Shown here: positions 17,316-25,672 of the stretch, one piece after another
Layout: every line of letters begins with the position of its first letter
Numbering within the stretch: position 1 is the stretch's first letter
Assembly (NCBI GenBank): GCA_023665145.1
Contig: JAMPEM010000016.1
Span: forward strand, 1 to 46,084
Length of the DNA stretch: 46,084 bases
Direction of reading: 5' to 3'
Source: Bacteroides sp.
GTDB lineage: Bacteria > Bacteroidota > Bacteroidia > Bacteroidales > Muribaculaceae
Made by a program: the position numbers and the translations under genes
The notes under the pieces: model-generated
Databases searched by the model: none
What the model was told of the DNA's origin: nothing
Seen by the model: only the letters and a program-made list of their open reading frames with translations

Positions 17316-18236
17316 ATGGAATTCGACTGCAAATGTGAGTCTGATCTGAACTCTCTACCAATTGTTGCTACTGTAGGAACATTTGACGGAGTGCATCGTG
17401 GACATCTCTTAGTAATCGAGCGCCTCCTGACTGCTGCCAAAGCACTCAATGCCCGACCCGTCGTTTTTACTTTCGACCGTCACCCTCTCGCCACAATTGC
17501 GCCTCAACGCGCACCGAAACGCCTCATGATGTCATGCGATGAATGCGAGTCTCTGAAAAAGCACGGCGTTGATGTCATCGTCCTTCAATTTGATGAACGT
17601 CTCCGTTGCATGACTGCAGCTCAGTGGCTCTCCTCACTCAAACATAAATATAATGTCAAAGAGCTTGTCATGGGATACGACAACACTTTCGGCTCTGACG
17701 GTATATATTACTCTCTGTCAGATTATCAAAAGATCGGTGAAGAATGTAACGTCCCGGTAATTGTGGCCGACAGGTTAGACGGTGTCAGCAGTTCCATCAT
17801 CAGAAAAGCCCTCTCTGAAGGAAATCTCGACAAAGCCCGCGATGCACTCGGACGCAGCTACTCCATCTCCGGGAAGGTGACTCACGGGCAGGCTCTCGGC
17901 AGAACAATAGGATTCCCTACAGCCAACCTCGATGTTGACCCTTCTCTGCTATTACCACGCCCCGGAGTGTATGTGGCGGAAGCTAACCTCGATAATGGAC
18001 AAACACTCCCGGCTGTAGTCAATATCGGACTGCGCCCAACCGTCAGCGACAAAAACAACACCACCATTGAAGCGCATTTAATCAATTGGTCAGGCGACCT
18101 TTATGATTCGAAATTAACCTTGCATTTCATAGAAAGACTCAGGGACGAAGAGAGATTCGCCAATCTTGAAGCACTCAAAACTCAAATCCGTAAAGATATA
18201 ATCAATGCCGGCCGAATCTTCAATTGCCGCAAATAA
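17316..18236 (+). CDS. ribF: Bifunctional riboflavin kinase / FAD synthetase
   Basis: This 306-residue enzyme makes FMN from riboflavin and then FAD. The N-terminal adenylyltransferase half has VGTFDGVHRGH, the nucleotide-binding GxFDGxHxGH motif, and DRLDGVSSSIIRKAL, the SSTxIR-like motif. The C-terminal kinase half has GRTIGFPTANL and GVYVAE, with ending segments of the flavokinase fold. The length is normal. A hairpin overlaps its stop codon (18224-18250) and probably ends the cluster. Confidence 0.94.
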   Translation: MEFDCKCESDLNSLPIVATVGTFDGVHRGHLLVIERLLTAAKALNARPVVFTFDRHPLATIAPQRAPKRLMMSCDECESLKKHGVDVIVLQFDERLRCMTAAQWLSSLKHKYNVKELVMGYDNTFGSDGIYYSLSDYQKIGEECNVPVIVADRLDGVSSSIIRKALSEGNLDKARDALGRSYSISGKVTHGQALGRTIGFPTANLDVDPSLLLPRPGVYVAEANLDNGQTLPAVVNIGLRPTVSDKNNTTIEAHLINWSGDLYDSKLTLHFIERLRDEERFANLEALKTQIRKDIINAGRIFNCRK

Positions 18237-18250
18237 TCACATTGCGGCAA
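18224..18250 (+). terminator. Hairpin overlapping the ribF stop codon
   Basis: TTGCCGCAA (18224-18232) and TTGCGGCAA (18242-18250) are a perfect nine-base inverted repeat with a nine-base loop that contains the TAA. No U-tract follows, so it may be a 3'-end stabilising hairpin or a factor-dependent stop rather than a classic terminator. Confidence 0.45.
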
Positions 18251-18251
18251 A

Positions 18252-18272
18252 ACAATATTGTGAAAATATTGT
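18252..18272. promoter_or_regulatory. Operator-like palindrome upstream of the efflux operon
   Basis: ACAATATT (18252-18259) and AATATTGT (18265-18272) form a perfect eight-base dyad with a five-base spacer, 21 bp in all. It lies 45 bases before the tolC-like ATG. The size and symmetry fit a dimeric repressor of the TetR or MarR type. No such regulator gene is in the window. Confidence 0.45.
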
Positions 18273-18317
18273 AATAAGAATAAACGGGTGAGTTTTTTAA
18301 GCCCAAGACGATTCCAC

Positions 18318-19754
18318 ATGAAGAAGCTTACACTTTTAGTCCTCGCTGCATCCCTCGGCGCAGCGTCGTTGTCTGCACAGACGGTCTCCCTTGACTCTTG
18401 TCGCAGAATGGCGCTTCACAACAATAAGGTTCTCAAAATAGCCGACGAGACAATCCTGGGCGCTCAATATGACCGCAAAGCAGCCAAAGCAGCTTACCTG
18501 CCCGGTATAGACTTTTCTGCCGGTTACATGTATAATCAGAATAAAATTTCACTTCTCGGAGCTGACGCCCACCTTCCCACCATGACCTTCGACCCTCTCT
18601 CCCAACAATATGTCTACAACGTCATGATGGGTTCTGACATGAAGCCCGTGATAGACCCACAGACCGGATTGCCCGTTTTCTCCGAAGTGGCGGTTATCCC
18701 CAAGGAGGCTATGACATATGATGTACACAATGTCGTAGCCGGTGCGTTTACTCTCACTCAACCCGTTTTCATGGGTGGACAGATTAAAGCGTTAAACGAA
18801 ATCACCAGATACGCTGAAGAATTGGCAAAATCATCACGCAACGCTGCAGCTCAGGATGTCATCTTCGCTGTTGACGGTGCTTACTGGCAAGTCGTCTCAC
18901 TCAAAGAGAAAAAAAAACTTGCTGAGAGCTTTGTGCAACTTGTCGATTCCCTCTATATCAACGTTCAGCTGATGGAACGGGAGGGGATGTCCACCAAAAG
19001 CGATGTCCTGACAGTAGCAGTAAGCCTTAATGAAGCAAATATTATGCTCACCAAGGTGGACAACGGGCTGTCTCTGTCCAGAATGGCACTCGCTCAAATT
19101 TGCGGTCTGCCGGTTAACACTCAGATGGAGCTGCAAGATGAAGACCTCCGGAGAACGTCCAAAACGGCACCCGCCGTCAGCTACAATATCGAAGACGTCT
19201 ATGCACGTCGACAAGATTTGAGTATGCTGCGTCAAGGGATTTCTCTGTTTGAACAGAAAGAGAAACTCGCACTCTCCACTATGCTCCCAAAGATTGCCAT
19301 AGTAGGAGCCTGGTCATTCTCAAACCCCAATGTCATTGACGGATTCAAAAAACGATTTGGAGGCGGATTCAGCATCGGTGCAACTCTGACCGTCCCTCTC
19401 TGGCATTGGGGTGGAAACTACAATCAACTCAAATCCGCAAGAAGCGCCACTGCCCGCCAAAGACTCCTTCTTGAAGACGCTGAAGAGAAAGTGCAACTCC
19501 AAGTAAGCCAGGCTAAATATTCCTACGAAGAAGCATATAAAACCTACGCAATGACCGTAAAGAATCTCGAAAAGGCCGACGAAAATCTCAGGCAAGCCAA
19601 ACTCGCTTTCCGCGAAGGTGTGATGACTGCCGATGATGTACTCACCGCACAGACTGCATGGCGTGCAGCTCACAGTGAAAAAATAGACGCTGAAATAGGA
19701 ATTCATCTCACCACTGTCTATCTCTCTAAAGTGCTCGGAACTCTCGATTATTAA
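18318..19754 (+). CDS. TolC family outer-membrane efflux protein
   Basis: This is a 478-residue outer-membrane channel of tripartite export systems. A signal peptide (LTLLVLAASLGAASLSAQ) is followed by the periplasmic helices and beta strands of two OEP repeats, with long alpha-helical stretches (LAESFVQLVDSLYINVQLMEREG and the matching C-terminal EAYKTYAMTVKNLEKADENL). The frame is open to 18288, but the ATG at 18318 puts the signal peptide at the N terminus. It is the first of four closely spaced genes with the HlyD and two ABC-2 genes. Confidence 0.9.
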   Translation: MKKLTLLVLAASLGAASLSAQTVSLDSCRRMALHNNKVLKIADETILGAQYDRKAAKAAYLPGIDFSAGYMYNQNKISLLGADAHLPTMTFDPLSQQYVYNVMMGSDMKPVIDPQTGLPVFSEVAVIPKEAMTYDVHNVVAGAFTLTQPVFMGGQIKALNEITRYAEELAKSSRNAAAQDVIFAVDGAYWQVVSLKEKKKLAESFVQLVDSLYINVQLMEREGMSTKSDVLTVAVSLNEANIMLTKVDNGLSLSRMALAQICGLPVNTQMELQDEDLRRTSKTAPAVSYNIEDVYARRQDLSMLRQGISLFEQKEKLALSTMLPKIAIVGAWSFSNPNVIDGFKKRFGGGFSIGATLTVPLWHWGGNYNQLKSARSATARQRLLLEDAEEKVQLQVSQAKYSYEEAYKTYAMTVKNLEKADENLRQAKLAFREGVMTADDVLTAQTAWRAAHSEKIDAEIGIHLTTVYLSKVLGTLDY

Positions 19755-19791
19755 ACATCCATATAAGCTATCAACTAAAAAACCGCTCACT

Positions 19792-20820
19792 ATGGCTAAT
19801 GACAATATAACACCCGATGCCGAAAAAATTCAGGCTCAGGCTGTCTCCACAAAAGATAAACTGCTTATCACTACCATAATCATCATTCTGGCCATTATTG
19901 CCGGATTAGCCGTCATAGGATTCATATTCCTCAAGCAAGGTCCCGACACCATTCAAGGACAAGGCGACGCTACGGAAATCCGAATCTCCGGCAAACTGCC
20001 CGGAAGAGTAGCCGATATTTACGTCGAAGAAGGACAACAAGTGCATGCCGGTGACACTTTGGTGCATATCCGTTCTTCACTCGTTGATGCCAAAATGGAA
20101 CAAGCCGACGCCATGCAACAAGTAGCTACGGCTGCTGACAAAAAGGTCGATGCCGGAACACGTATCGAAATTGTGCAATCAGCTTATGAAGTGATGCGAC
20201 AGGCTGACGCCGCCGTAGGTATTACACAAAAGACATTCGAACGTCTTGACAACCTTTACAAGGAGGGTGTGATTTCCGAACAAAAACGTGACGAGGCCAA
20301 AGCCGCTTATGACGCAGCCGTCGCCGGACGCGATGCCGCCAAGAGTCAATATGAACTTGCCAAAGCCGGAGCACAACGCGAAGACAAAGAAGCTGCCGCT
20401 GCTATGGTGAAAGCATCAAAAGCCTCCGTCAAAGAGGTCAACGCAATCCTCGAAGACCAATACCTTACCGCGCCTTGCGATGGAATTATCACTGTGATAT
20501 ATCCCAATGTAAGCGAACTCATCTCTCTTGGCACTCCCATTATGACCCTTCAGAAGGATGATCACTGGGCAGTATTCAATCTTCGTGAGACATCTCTTAA
20601 AAACATTAAAGAAGGCTCCACTTTAAAAGTATATATCCCCGCTCTTGATCTAAATACGGAAATGACCGTATTCTATATAAAGGATTTGGGAACATACGCA
20701 AATTGGCAAGCAACAAAATCCACCGGCGATTTTGATGCCCGGACTTTCCAAGTCAAAGCCCGTCCAAAAAAACCGATTGAAAATTTCCGACCGGGAATGT
20801 CGGTAGTTCTAAAACAATAA
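19792..20820 (+). CDS. HlyD/EmrA-type periplasmic adaptor
   Basis: This 342-residue membrane fusion protein has a cytoplasmic N terminus and one transmembrane helix (about 25-48). The first half of the barrel-sandwich motif reads RISGKLPGRVADIYVEEGQQVHAGDTLVHI. A helical hairpin rich in Ala, Lys and Glu (about 100-210) is followed by the second lipoyl half DQYLTAPCDGIITVIYPNVSELISLG and a beta barrel. It would link the TolC-like channel to the inner-membrane permeases encoded next. Confidence 0.9.
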   Translation: MANDNITPDAEKIQAQAVSTKDKLLITTIIIILAIIAGLAVIGFIFLKQGPDTIQGQGDATEIRISGKLPGRVADIYVEEGQQVHAGDTLVHIRSSLVDAKMEQADAMQQVATAADKKVDAGTRIEIVQSAYEVMRQADAAVGITQKTFERLDNLYKEGVISEQKRDEAKAAYDAAVAGRDAAKSQYELAKAGAQREDKEAAAAMVKASKASVKEVNAILEDQYLTAPCDGIITVIYPNVSELISLGTPIMTLQKDDHWAVFNLRETSLKNIKEGSTLKVYIPALDLNTEMTVFYIKDLGTYANWQATKSTGDFDARTFQVKARPKKPIENFRPGMSVVLKQ

Positions 20821-20851
20821 GTCGGATTATAATCTACTGTCTGAGATTGAA

Positions 20852-22030
20852 ATGACCCGAAAAAGAAAGATTGGTCCTCTGGCAAGTCTGATGCTTGATT
20901 CGCTATTGAGAATCATCAGACGTCCCATCTATTGGGTGGGATTCTTTGCCATGCCGCTATTCATTTTTCTTTTTCTCAGCTCAATGATGCACAACGGACT
21001 CCCTGAAAAGATTCCATCGGCTATTGTGGATCATGACGGGACACCTCTCTCCCGCTCCATTACGCAAAATCTGGCCGGAATGCAGATGGTCGATATCAAA
21101 CAATCGTGCACCTCATATACTGAAGCCCGCCATAGTGTACAACGCGGCGAAATATACGGATTCTTTATGATTCCTCAAAATTTCCAGGCCGATATGCTTA
21201 CCGGAAAAAAACCGGTAATCACCTTTTACACAAATACCACTTATTACGTTCCGGCCGCCCTGCTGTTCAAAACGTTCAAAAGCACCGCTCTCTTCGCAAA
21301 GGCCGGGATAGCACTTGAAGTGATTCAAACGGCCGGACTCGCGTCTGTCGACGTCACCCCCCTGCTTAATCCCATTAATGTCGTCACACGCCCCATAGGA
21401 AACCCACAGCTGAATTACGCAATTTATCTCTGCAACTCTTTCATACCTTGTGCTTTGCAGCTTATGATTTTCCTCGTCACAGCCTTCTCACTCGGTCAGG
21501 ATATCAAGTATGGCAGATCCCGGGAATTACTCAGAAGAAGCGGTGATTCCGTAATGGTATATCTCTTCACCAAGCTTCTGCCGGAAACTCTTATCTGGTG
21601 GGTGATAGCCGTCTTCATGGAGTCATGGCTATATCGTTGGAACGGATACCCAATGCATGGCTCATGGTTCTGGCTCACTCTCTCGGAATTAATGTTTGTG
21701 CTCGCGTCCCAATGCTTCGCAATATTCATATTCTGTGTCCTCCCTAATTTGCGGCTGAGTCTTTCGGTATGTGCCCTGTTGGGCATCCTGTCATTCTCTC
21801 TTGCAGCCTTCTCCTTCCCCGAACAGAGTATGTATGGCGGCCTGAGAATATTTTGCTGGATTCTGCCCACAAGATATAATTTCCTAATTTACAGCGACCA
21901 AGCACTCAACGGTCTGGATATTTACTATTCCAGGATATGGTTTGCGGCCTATTGCGTATTTATGCTTTTACCATTCACAATGCTTTGGCGGCTCAAAAAA
22001 GAATTACAACGCCAAGTATACGTGCCTTAG
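20852..22030 (+). CDS. ABC-2 type permease, first of a pair
   Basis: This 392-residue inner-membrane protein has one N-terminal helix, a large periplasmic domain with AIVDHDGTPLSRS, and five or six C-terminal helices, the layout of ABC2_membrane_3 (YhhJ-like) proteins. It and the next gene are clear paralogues; both contain a VDHDxTxLSR motif and an EARxxxxxGxxxxxxxIPxxF motif. No nucleotide-binding domain is present in the protein and no ATPase gene is in the operon. Confidence 0.88.
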   Translation: MTRKRKIGPLASLMLDSLLRIIRRPIYWVGFFAMPLFIFLFLSSMMHNGLPEKIPSAIVDHDGTPLSRSITQNLAGMQMVDIKQSCTSYTEARHSVQRGEIYGFFMIPQNFQADMLTGKKPVITFYTNTTYYVPAALLFKTFKSTALFAKAGIALEVIQTAGLASVDVTPLLNPINVVTRPIGNPQLNYAIYLCNSFIPCALQLMIFLVTAFSLGQDIKYGRSRELLRRSGDSVMVYLFTKLLPETLIWWVIAVFMESWLYRWNGYPMHGSWFWLTLSELMFVLASQCFAIFIFCVLPNLRLSLSVCALLGILSFSLAAFSFPEQSMYGGLRIFCWILPTRYNFLIYSDQALNGLDIYYSRIWFAAYCVFMLLPFTMLWRLKKELQRQVYVP

Positions 22031-22040
22031 CTATTAACAG

Positions 22041-23273
22041 ATGAAAAAGAGTGACCGTCACATACCGATGCTTCAGCAGTTGATCCGTGTATATATGCGT
22101 GAATTCCGCATCATATTCAAGGATGAAGGGCTTGTACTCTTTTTCCTCTTCCTTCCCCTGGCATATCCTGTCATCTACTCGCTGATTTACAATCCGGAAC
22201 TGGTGCGTGAAGTTCCCCTTGTCGTAGTGGATCACGACAGGACATCCCTCTCCCGTGAATTTGTCCGCAATATGGATGCCACTCAGGATGTCCGGGTAAA
22301 AGGGTATGCGGCCGACCTCCCGGAAGCCCGTCGCGCTATGGCCGGTCGAGACTGTTTTGCAATCCTTGAAATCCCCGAAGGATTTCAACGACACACCGGA
22401 AGGCTCGAACAAGCCGACGTCATTCTTTACACCGATATGACATTGATGCTCCGCTACAAATCATTCCTGATGGCCGCGACAAACGTCAGTCTCGACATGG
22501 GTGCGAAACTTCAAGCCAAGGACCTCCAAACGGATTTACCTGTCTCTGTCTCTTTGGATGGCGACCTCATGCCCATAGTCAGTGTACAACTCGGCGATAT
22601 CACGGGTGGATTTGATTCCTTCATCATGCCCGGTGTCATTATCCTCATCCTCCATCAATGCCTTATCCTCGCTATCGGCATGGCCGGAGGTGCAAAACGA
22701 GAACCCCAGTCAAAACTACACTACAACGCCTTCAATGAGGAACCATCCGTCCTTATGACAATGCTCGGAAGAATGTTCTGCTATCTGACCATTATGGTCT
22801 TCCCGATTATCTTCCTTATCCATTATATCCCGATGATTTTCGCTTTCCCAATGGAGGGTAACACATGGGAAATTTTCGCTTTCTTGCTCCCGATGGTGAT
22901 TGCTTGCATCTTTATGGGATTCTGTGTGCAGACCATCGTCCTTGAGCGTGAAACAATTTTCCTGCTTTGGGTGGCAACATCCATTATATTCCTCTTCATA
23001 TCCGGATTAACATGGCCACGATACGCCATGCCGGAATTCTGGCGTCTGTTAGGCGACATCTTCCCGGCTACTTTCGGTGTTGAGGGTTTCATCCGAATGA
23101 ACAGCAACGGAGCCTCCCTATCTCAAGTCCGACCCGATTATATAGCACTATGGATACAAGCCGGTGCTTATTTCATACTCGCCTACATCCTTCAGCGATT
23201 CGTCATGCGTCCCGTGATTCGCCTCCGTTATCCTTACACTTCTTCTCAGCAGCAAGCTCTTGAAGATTCTTGA
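22041..23273 (+). CDS. ABC-2 type permease, second of a pair
   Basis: This 410-residue paralogue of the preceding gene has the same plan: one helix, a periplasmic domain with VVVDHDRTSLSRE, then C-terminal helices ending in a basic, polar tail. It starts ten bases after its partner, so the two are co-translated and probably form a heterodimer. An ATPase may be encoded elsewhere, or these proteins may work without one (open question). Confidence 0.88.
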   Translation: MKKSDRHIPMLQQLIRVYMREFRIIFKDEGLVLFFLFLPLAYPVIYSLIYNPELVREVPLVVVDHDRTSLSREFVRNMDATQDVRVKGYAADLPEARRAMAGRDCFAILEIPEGFQRHTGRLEQADVILYTDMTLMLRYKSFLMAATNVSLDMGAKLQAKDLQTDLPVSVSLDGDLMPIVSVQLGDITGGFDSFIMPGVIILILHQCLILAIGMAGGAKREPQSKLHYNAFNEEPSVLMTMLGRMFCYLTIMVFPIIFLIHYIPMIFAFPMEGNTWEIFAFLLPMVIACIFMGFCVQTIVLERETIFLLWVATSIIFLFISGLTWPRYAMPEFWRLLGDIFPATFGVEGFIRMNSNGASLSQVRPDYIALWIQAGAYFILAYILQRFVMRPVIRLRYPYTSSQQQALEDS

Positions 23274-23357
23274 TTCCTGTTTTAGAGGTTCTTCAGAGGT
23301 TGTTTAATCATATTTCCGCAAAAATTCTATCTGAATCCATTAACATTTACCTCTTAT

Positions 23358-23389
23358 TTTGCTTCATAACTTTTTATTTACTAAATTTG
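23358..23389 (+). promoter_or_regulatory. Promoter of the RelA/SpoT gene, leaderless
   Basis: TTTG (23358-23361), 20 bp, then a perfect -7 TAAATTTG (23382-23389). Only four bases separate the box from the ATG at 23394, so the transcript should begin at about the start codon. Confidence 0.78.
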
Positions 23390-23393
23390 CGGT

Positions 23394-25667
23394 ATGAATG
23401 ATTCATCACAGAATAACGTTCTGATGCCTTACGCCAACTCCCCCGTTGAGCAAAAGCCTTACGTGCGCAAATCCGCCGAGCAGGAGGATGCCATGATTGA
23501 AGCCGCCTTCCGCGATGTGTTGGATATCTATCTGAATTCCAATCATCGCAGAAAAGTGGAAATCATAGAGCGTGCTTTCCGGTTTGCAAAGAAAGCACAT
23601 GCCGGAGCCAGACGCAGAAGTGGTGAACCTTACATACTGCACCCTATAGCCGTAGCCGGGATTGTTGTCAAGGAATTGGGGCTCGGCTCTACTTCAATCT
23701 GTGCCGCACTGCTGCACGATGTAGTCGAAGATACGGATTACACCCGCGAGGATATTGAACAAAATTTTGGCTCCAAGATTGCGGAAATTGTGGAAGGTCT
23801 GACAAAGATTTCCGGTGGCATTTTCGGTGCTAAAGCCTCTATCCAAGCCGAAAATTTCCGCAAACTCCTCCTTTCGATGAGTTCCGATGTAAGAGTCATT
23901 CTAATCAAAATGGCCGACCGACTCCACAATATGCGAACTCTCGGCTCACTTCGTCCGGAAAAACAATTCAAAATCGCCGGCGAGACTCTTTACATTTATG
24001 CCCCTCTGGCTCACCGCCTCGGTCTCTTTAAAATCAAACTCGAACTCGAAGACCTTGCTTTCCGGCATGAACATCCGGCGAAATATGCCGAGATTATGTC
24101 CAAACTTACCGAAACAGAGGAACATCGCGCCAAAATTGTGGAGGAATTTGTAGCACCGGTGCGTAAAAAGCTCGATGAAGCGGGGTTCAAATACACCATC
24201 AAGGCTCGAGTAAAAAGCGCGTACTCCATCTTCAACAAGATGGAGAAAAAAAGAATCCCCTTTGAAGAAATCTACGATATTTACGCCGTTCGTGTAATCT
24301 TCGAAAACGATGATGACGCGCTCGAAAGAATACGCTGTTGGCAAATATACACTTTCTTCTCCGACGGCCATAAAGTACATCCCGACCGTTTACGTGATTG
24401 GACCTCTACCCCAAAGGCCAACGGATATCGGGCATTGCATCTCACTGCAATGGGCCCCGAAGGAAGATGGATTGAAGTCCAAATACGTTCCCGTAAAATG
24501 GATGAAATCGCCGAACTCGGTTATGCCGCCCACTGGAAATATAAAACCGGTGAACAAGACGAGACCGAACTCGACAACTGGATGAATACCATCAAGGATA
24601 TCCTCGCTAATCCCGAACCAAATGCCATAGATTTCCTTGACACCATTAAACTCAATCTTTTCTCCTCTGAAATATATGTATTCACTCCCAAAGGAGACCT
24701 TAAGACCCTACCCTCAGGCTCAACGGTTCTCGACCTGGCCTTCTCAATACATTCCGAACTCGGGACTCATTGCATCGCCGGTAAAATTAATCACAGACTC
24801 GTCCCGCTATCACATGTGCTTGATTCCGGCGACCAAGTAGAGATTATCACCTCCGAATCACAAACTCCTCAACCTGAATGGCTCGATTTCTGCCATACAG
24901 CCAAGGCGCAAAACCGTCTTCGCTCAATCCTTAGAAAAGACCGTTCCCAATTAAAAGTCCGTGGTGAAAATCTTTTCAATGAGCTTATGCTCAAGGAAGG
25001 ACAGAAACCATCGGATAAGATTATTGACAAAATTCTCAAAATATACAACCTCCCCTCACGTGACGACCTTTTCATCATGCTCGCAAATGATGAAATAGAT
25101 TTCTCCGGACACCAACTCAAACAGCTCAACAAAAGCCGTCTCTCAGGCCTTAAAAAGCTGCTCCGGAATCCCTTCTCCTCCAAAAAATCTCCCGCAGAGC
25201 CTTCTCAGACAACACCCATCGACAGGAAACTCACTTATATCCTCAAGCCGGAGATACCAAATTATAAGTTTGACTCCTGCTGCGCTCCTATTCCCGGTGA
25301 CGACGTACTCGGCTTCGTTGACGATGAAGAAAATGTGGTTGTGCACAAAGTGAGTTGCCCTAACGCCATGCGCCTCAAAAGCTCCTTCGGTTCGCGACTC
25401 GTCGCTACCCGGTGGGGAGGTAAAGCCGATAACTTCACTGTCAAAATAGCCATCGACGGAATAGACCGTATCGGCCTGCTCGAGGAAATCGCTTCCACTA
25501 TCAGCACATCTCTCAATATAAATATACGTGGCCTGAACATCGAGGCCAAACATGAAGTCTTCCATTGTGTCCTGACGGTCAATGTGGAAGATGCGGATAC
25601 CGTCAATTCCATTTGCAAAGCGCTCAAACAAATCAAGGGCGTAAAATTTGCCAAACGAATATCTTAA
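23394..25667 (+). CDS. RelA/SpoT bifunctional (p)ppGpp synthetase/hydrolase
   Basis: This is a 757-residue long RSH protein for the stringent response. The HD hydrolase domain has HPIAVAGIV and LLHDVVEDTDYT, so the metal-binding HD pair is intact. The synthetase domain has YDIYAVRVIF, NGYRALHLTAMGPEGRWIEVQIRS and the catalytic EVQIR. A TGS domain (VFTPKGDLKTLPSGSTVLDLAF) and a C-terminal ACT domain (about 680-750) follow. Both active sites look complete, which fits Rel/SpoT-type bifunctional enzymes better than RelA. It is followed six bases later by an HD-domain phosphohydrolase, which suggests joint expression of two nucleotide second-messenger enzymes. Confidence 0.94.
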   Translation: MNDSSQNNVLMPYANSPVEQKPYVRKSAEQEDAMIEAAFRDVLDIYLNSNHRRKVEIIERAFRFAKKAHAGARRRSGEPYILHPIAVAGIVVKELGLGSTSICAALLHDVVEDTDYTREDIEQNFGSKIAEIVEGLTKISGGIFGAKASIQAENFRKLLLSMSSDVRVILIKMADRLHNMRTLGSLRPEKQFKIAGETLYIYAPLAHRLGLFKIKLELEDLAFRHEHPAKYAEIMSKLTETEEHRAKIVEEFVAPVRKKLDEAGFKYTIKARVKSAYSIFNKMEKKRIPFEEIYDIYAVRVIFENDDDALERIRCWQIYTFFSDGHKVHPDRLRDWTSTPKANGYRALHLTAMGPEGRWIEVQIRSRKMDEIAELGYAAHWKYKTGEQDETELDNWMNTIKDILANPEPNAIDFLDTIKLNLFSSEIYVFTPKGDLKTLPSGSTVLDLAFSIHSELGTHCIAGKINHRLVPLSHVLDSGDQVEIITSESQTPQPEWLDFCHTAKAQNRLRSILRKDRSQLKVRGENLFNELMLKEGQKPSDKIIDKILKIYNLPSRDDLFIMLANDEIDFSGHQLKQLNKSRLSGLKKLLRNPFSSKKSPAEPSQTTPIDRKLTYILKPEIPNYKFDSCCAPIPGDDVLGFVDDEENVVVHKVSCPNAMRLKSSFGSRLVATRWGGKADNFTVKIAIDGIDRIGLLEEIASTISTSLNINIRGLNIEAKHEVFHCVLTVNVEDADTVNSICKALKQIKGVKFAKRIS

Positions 25668-25672
25668 AGAGT

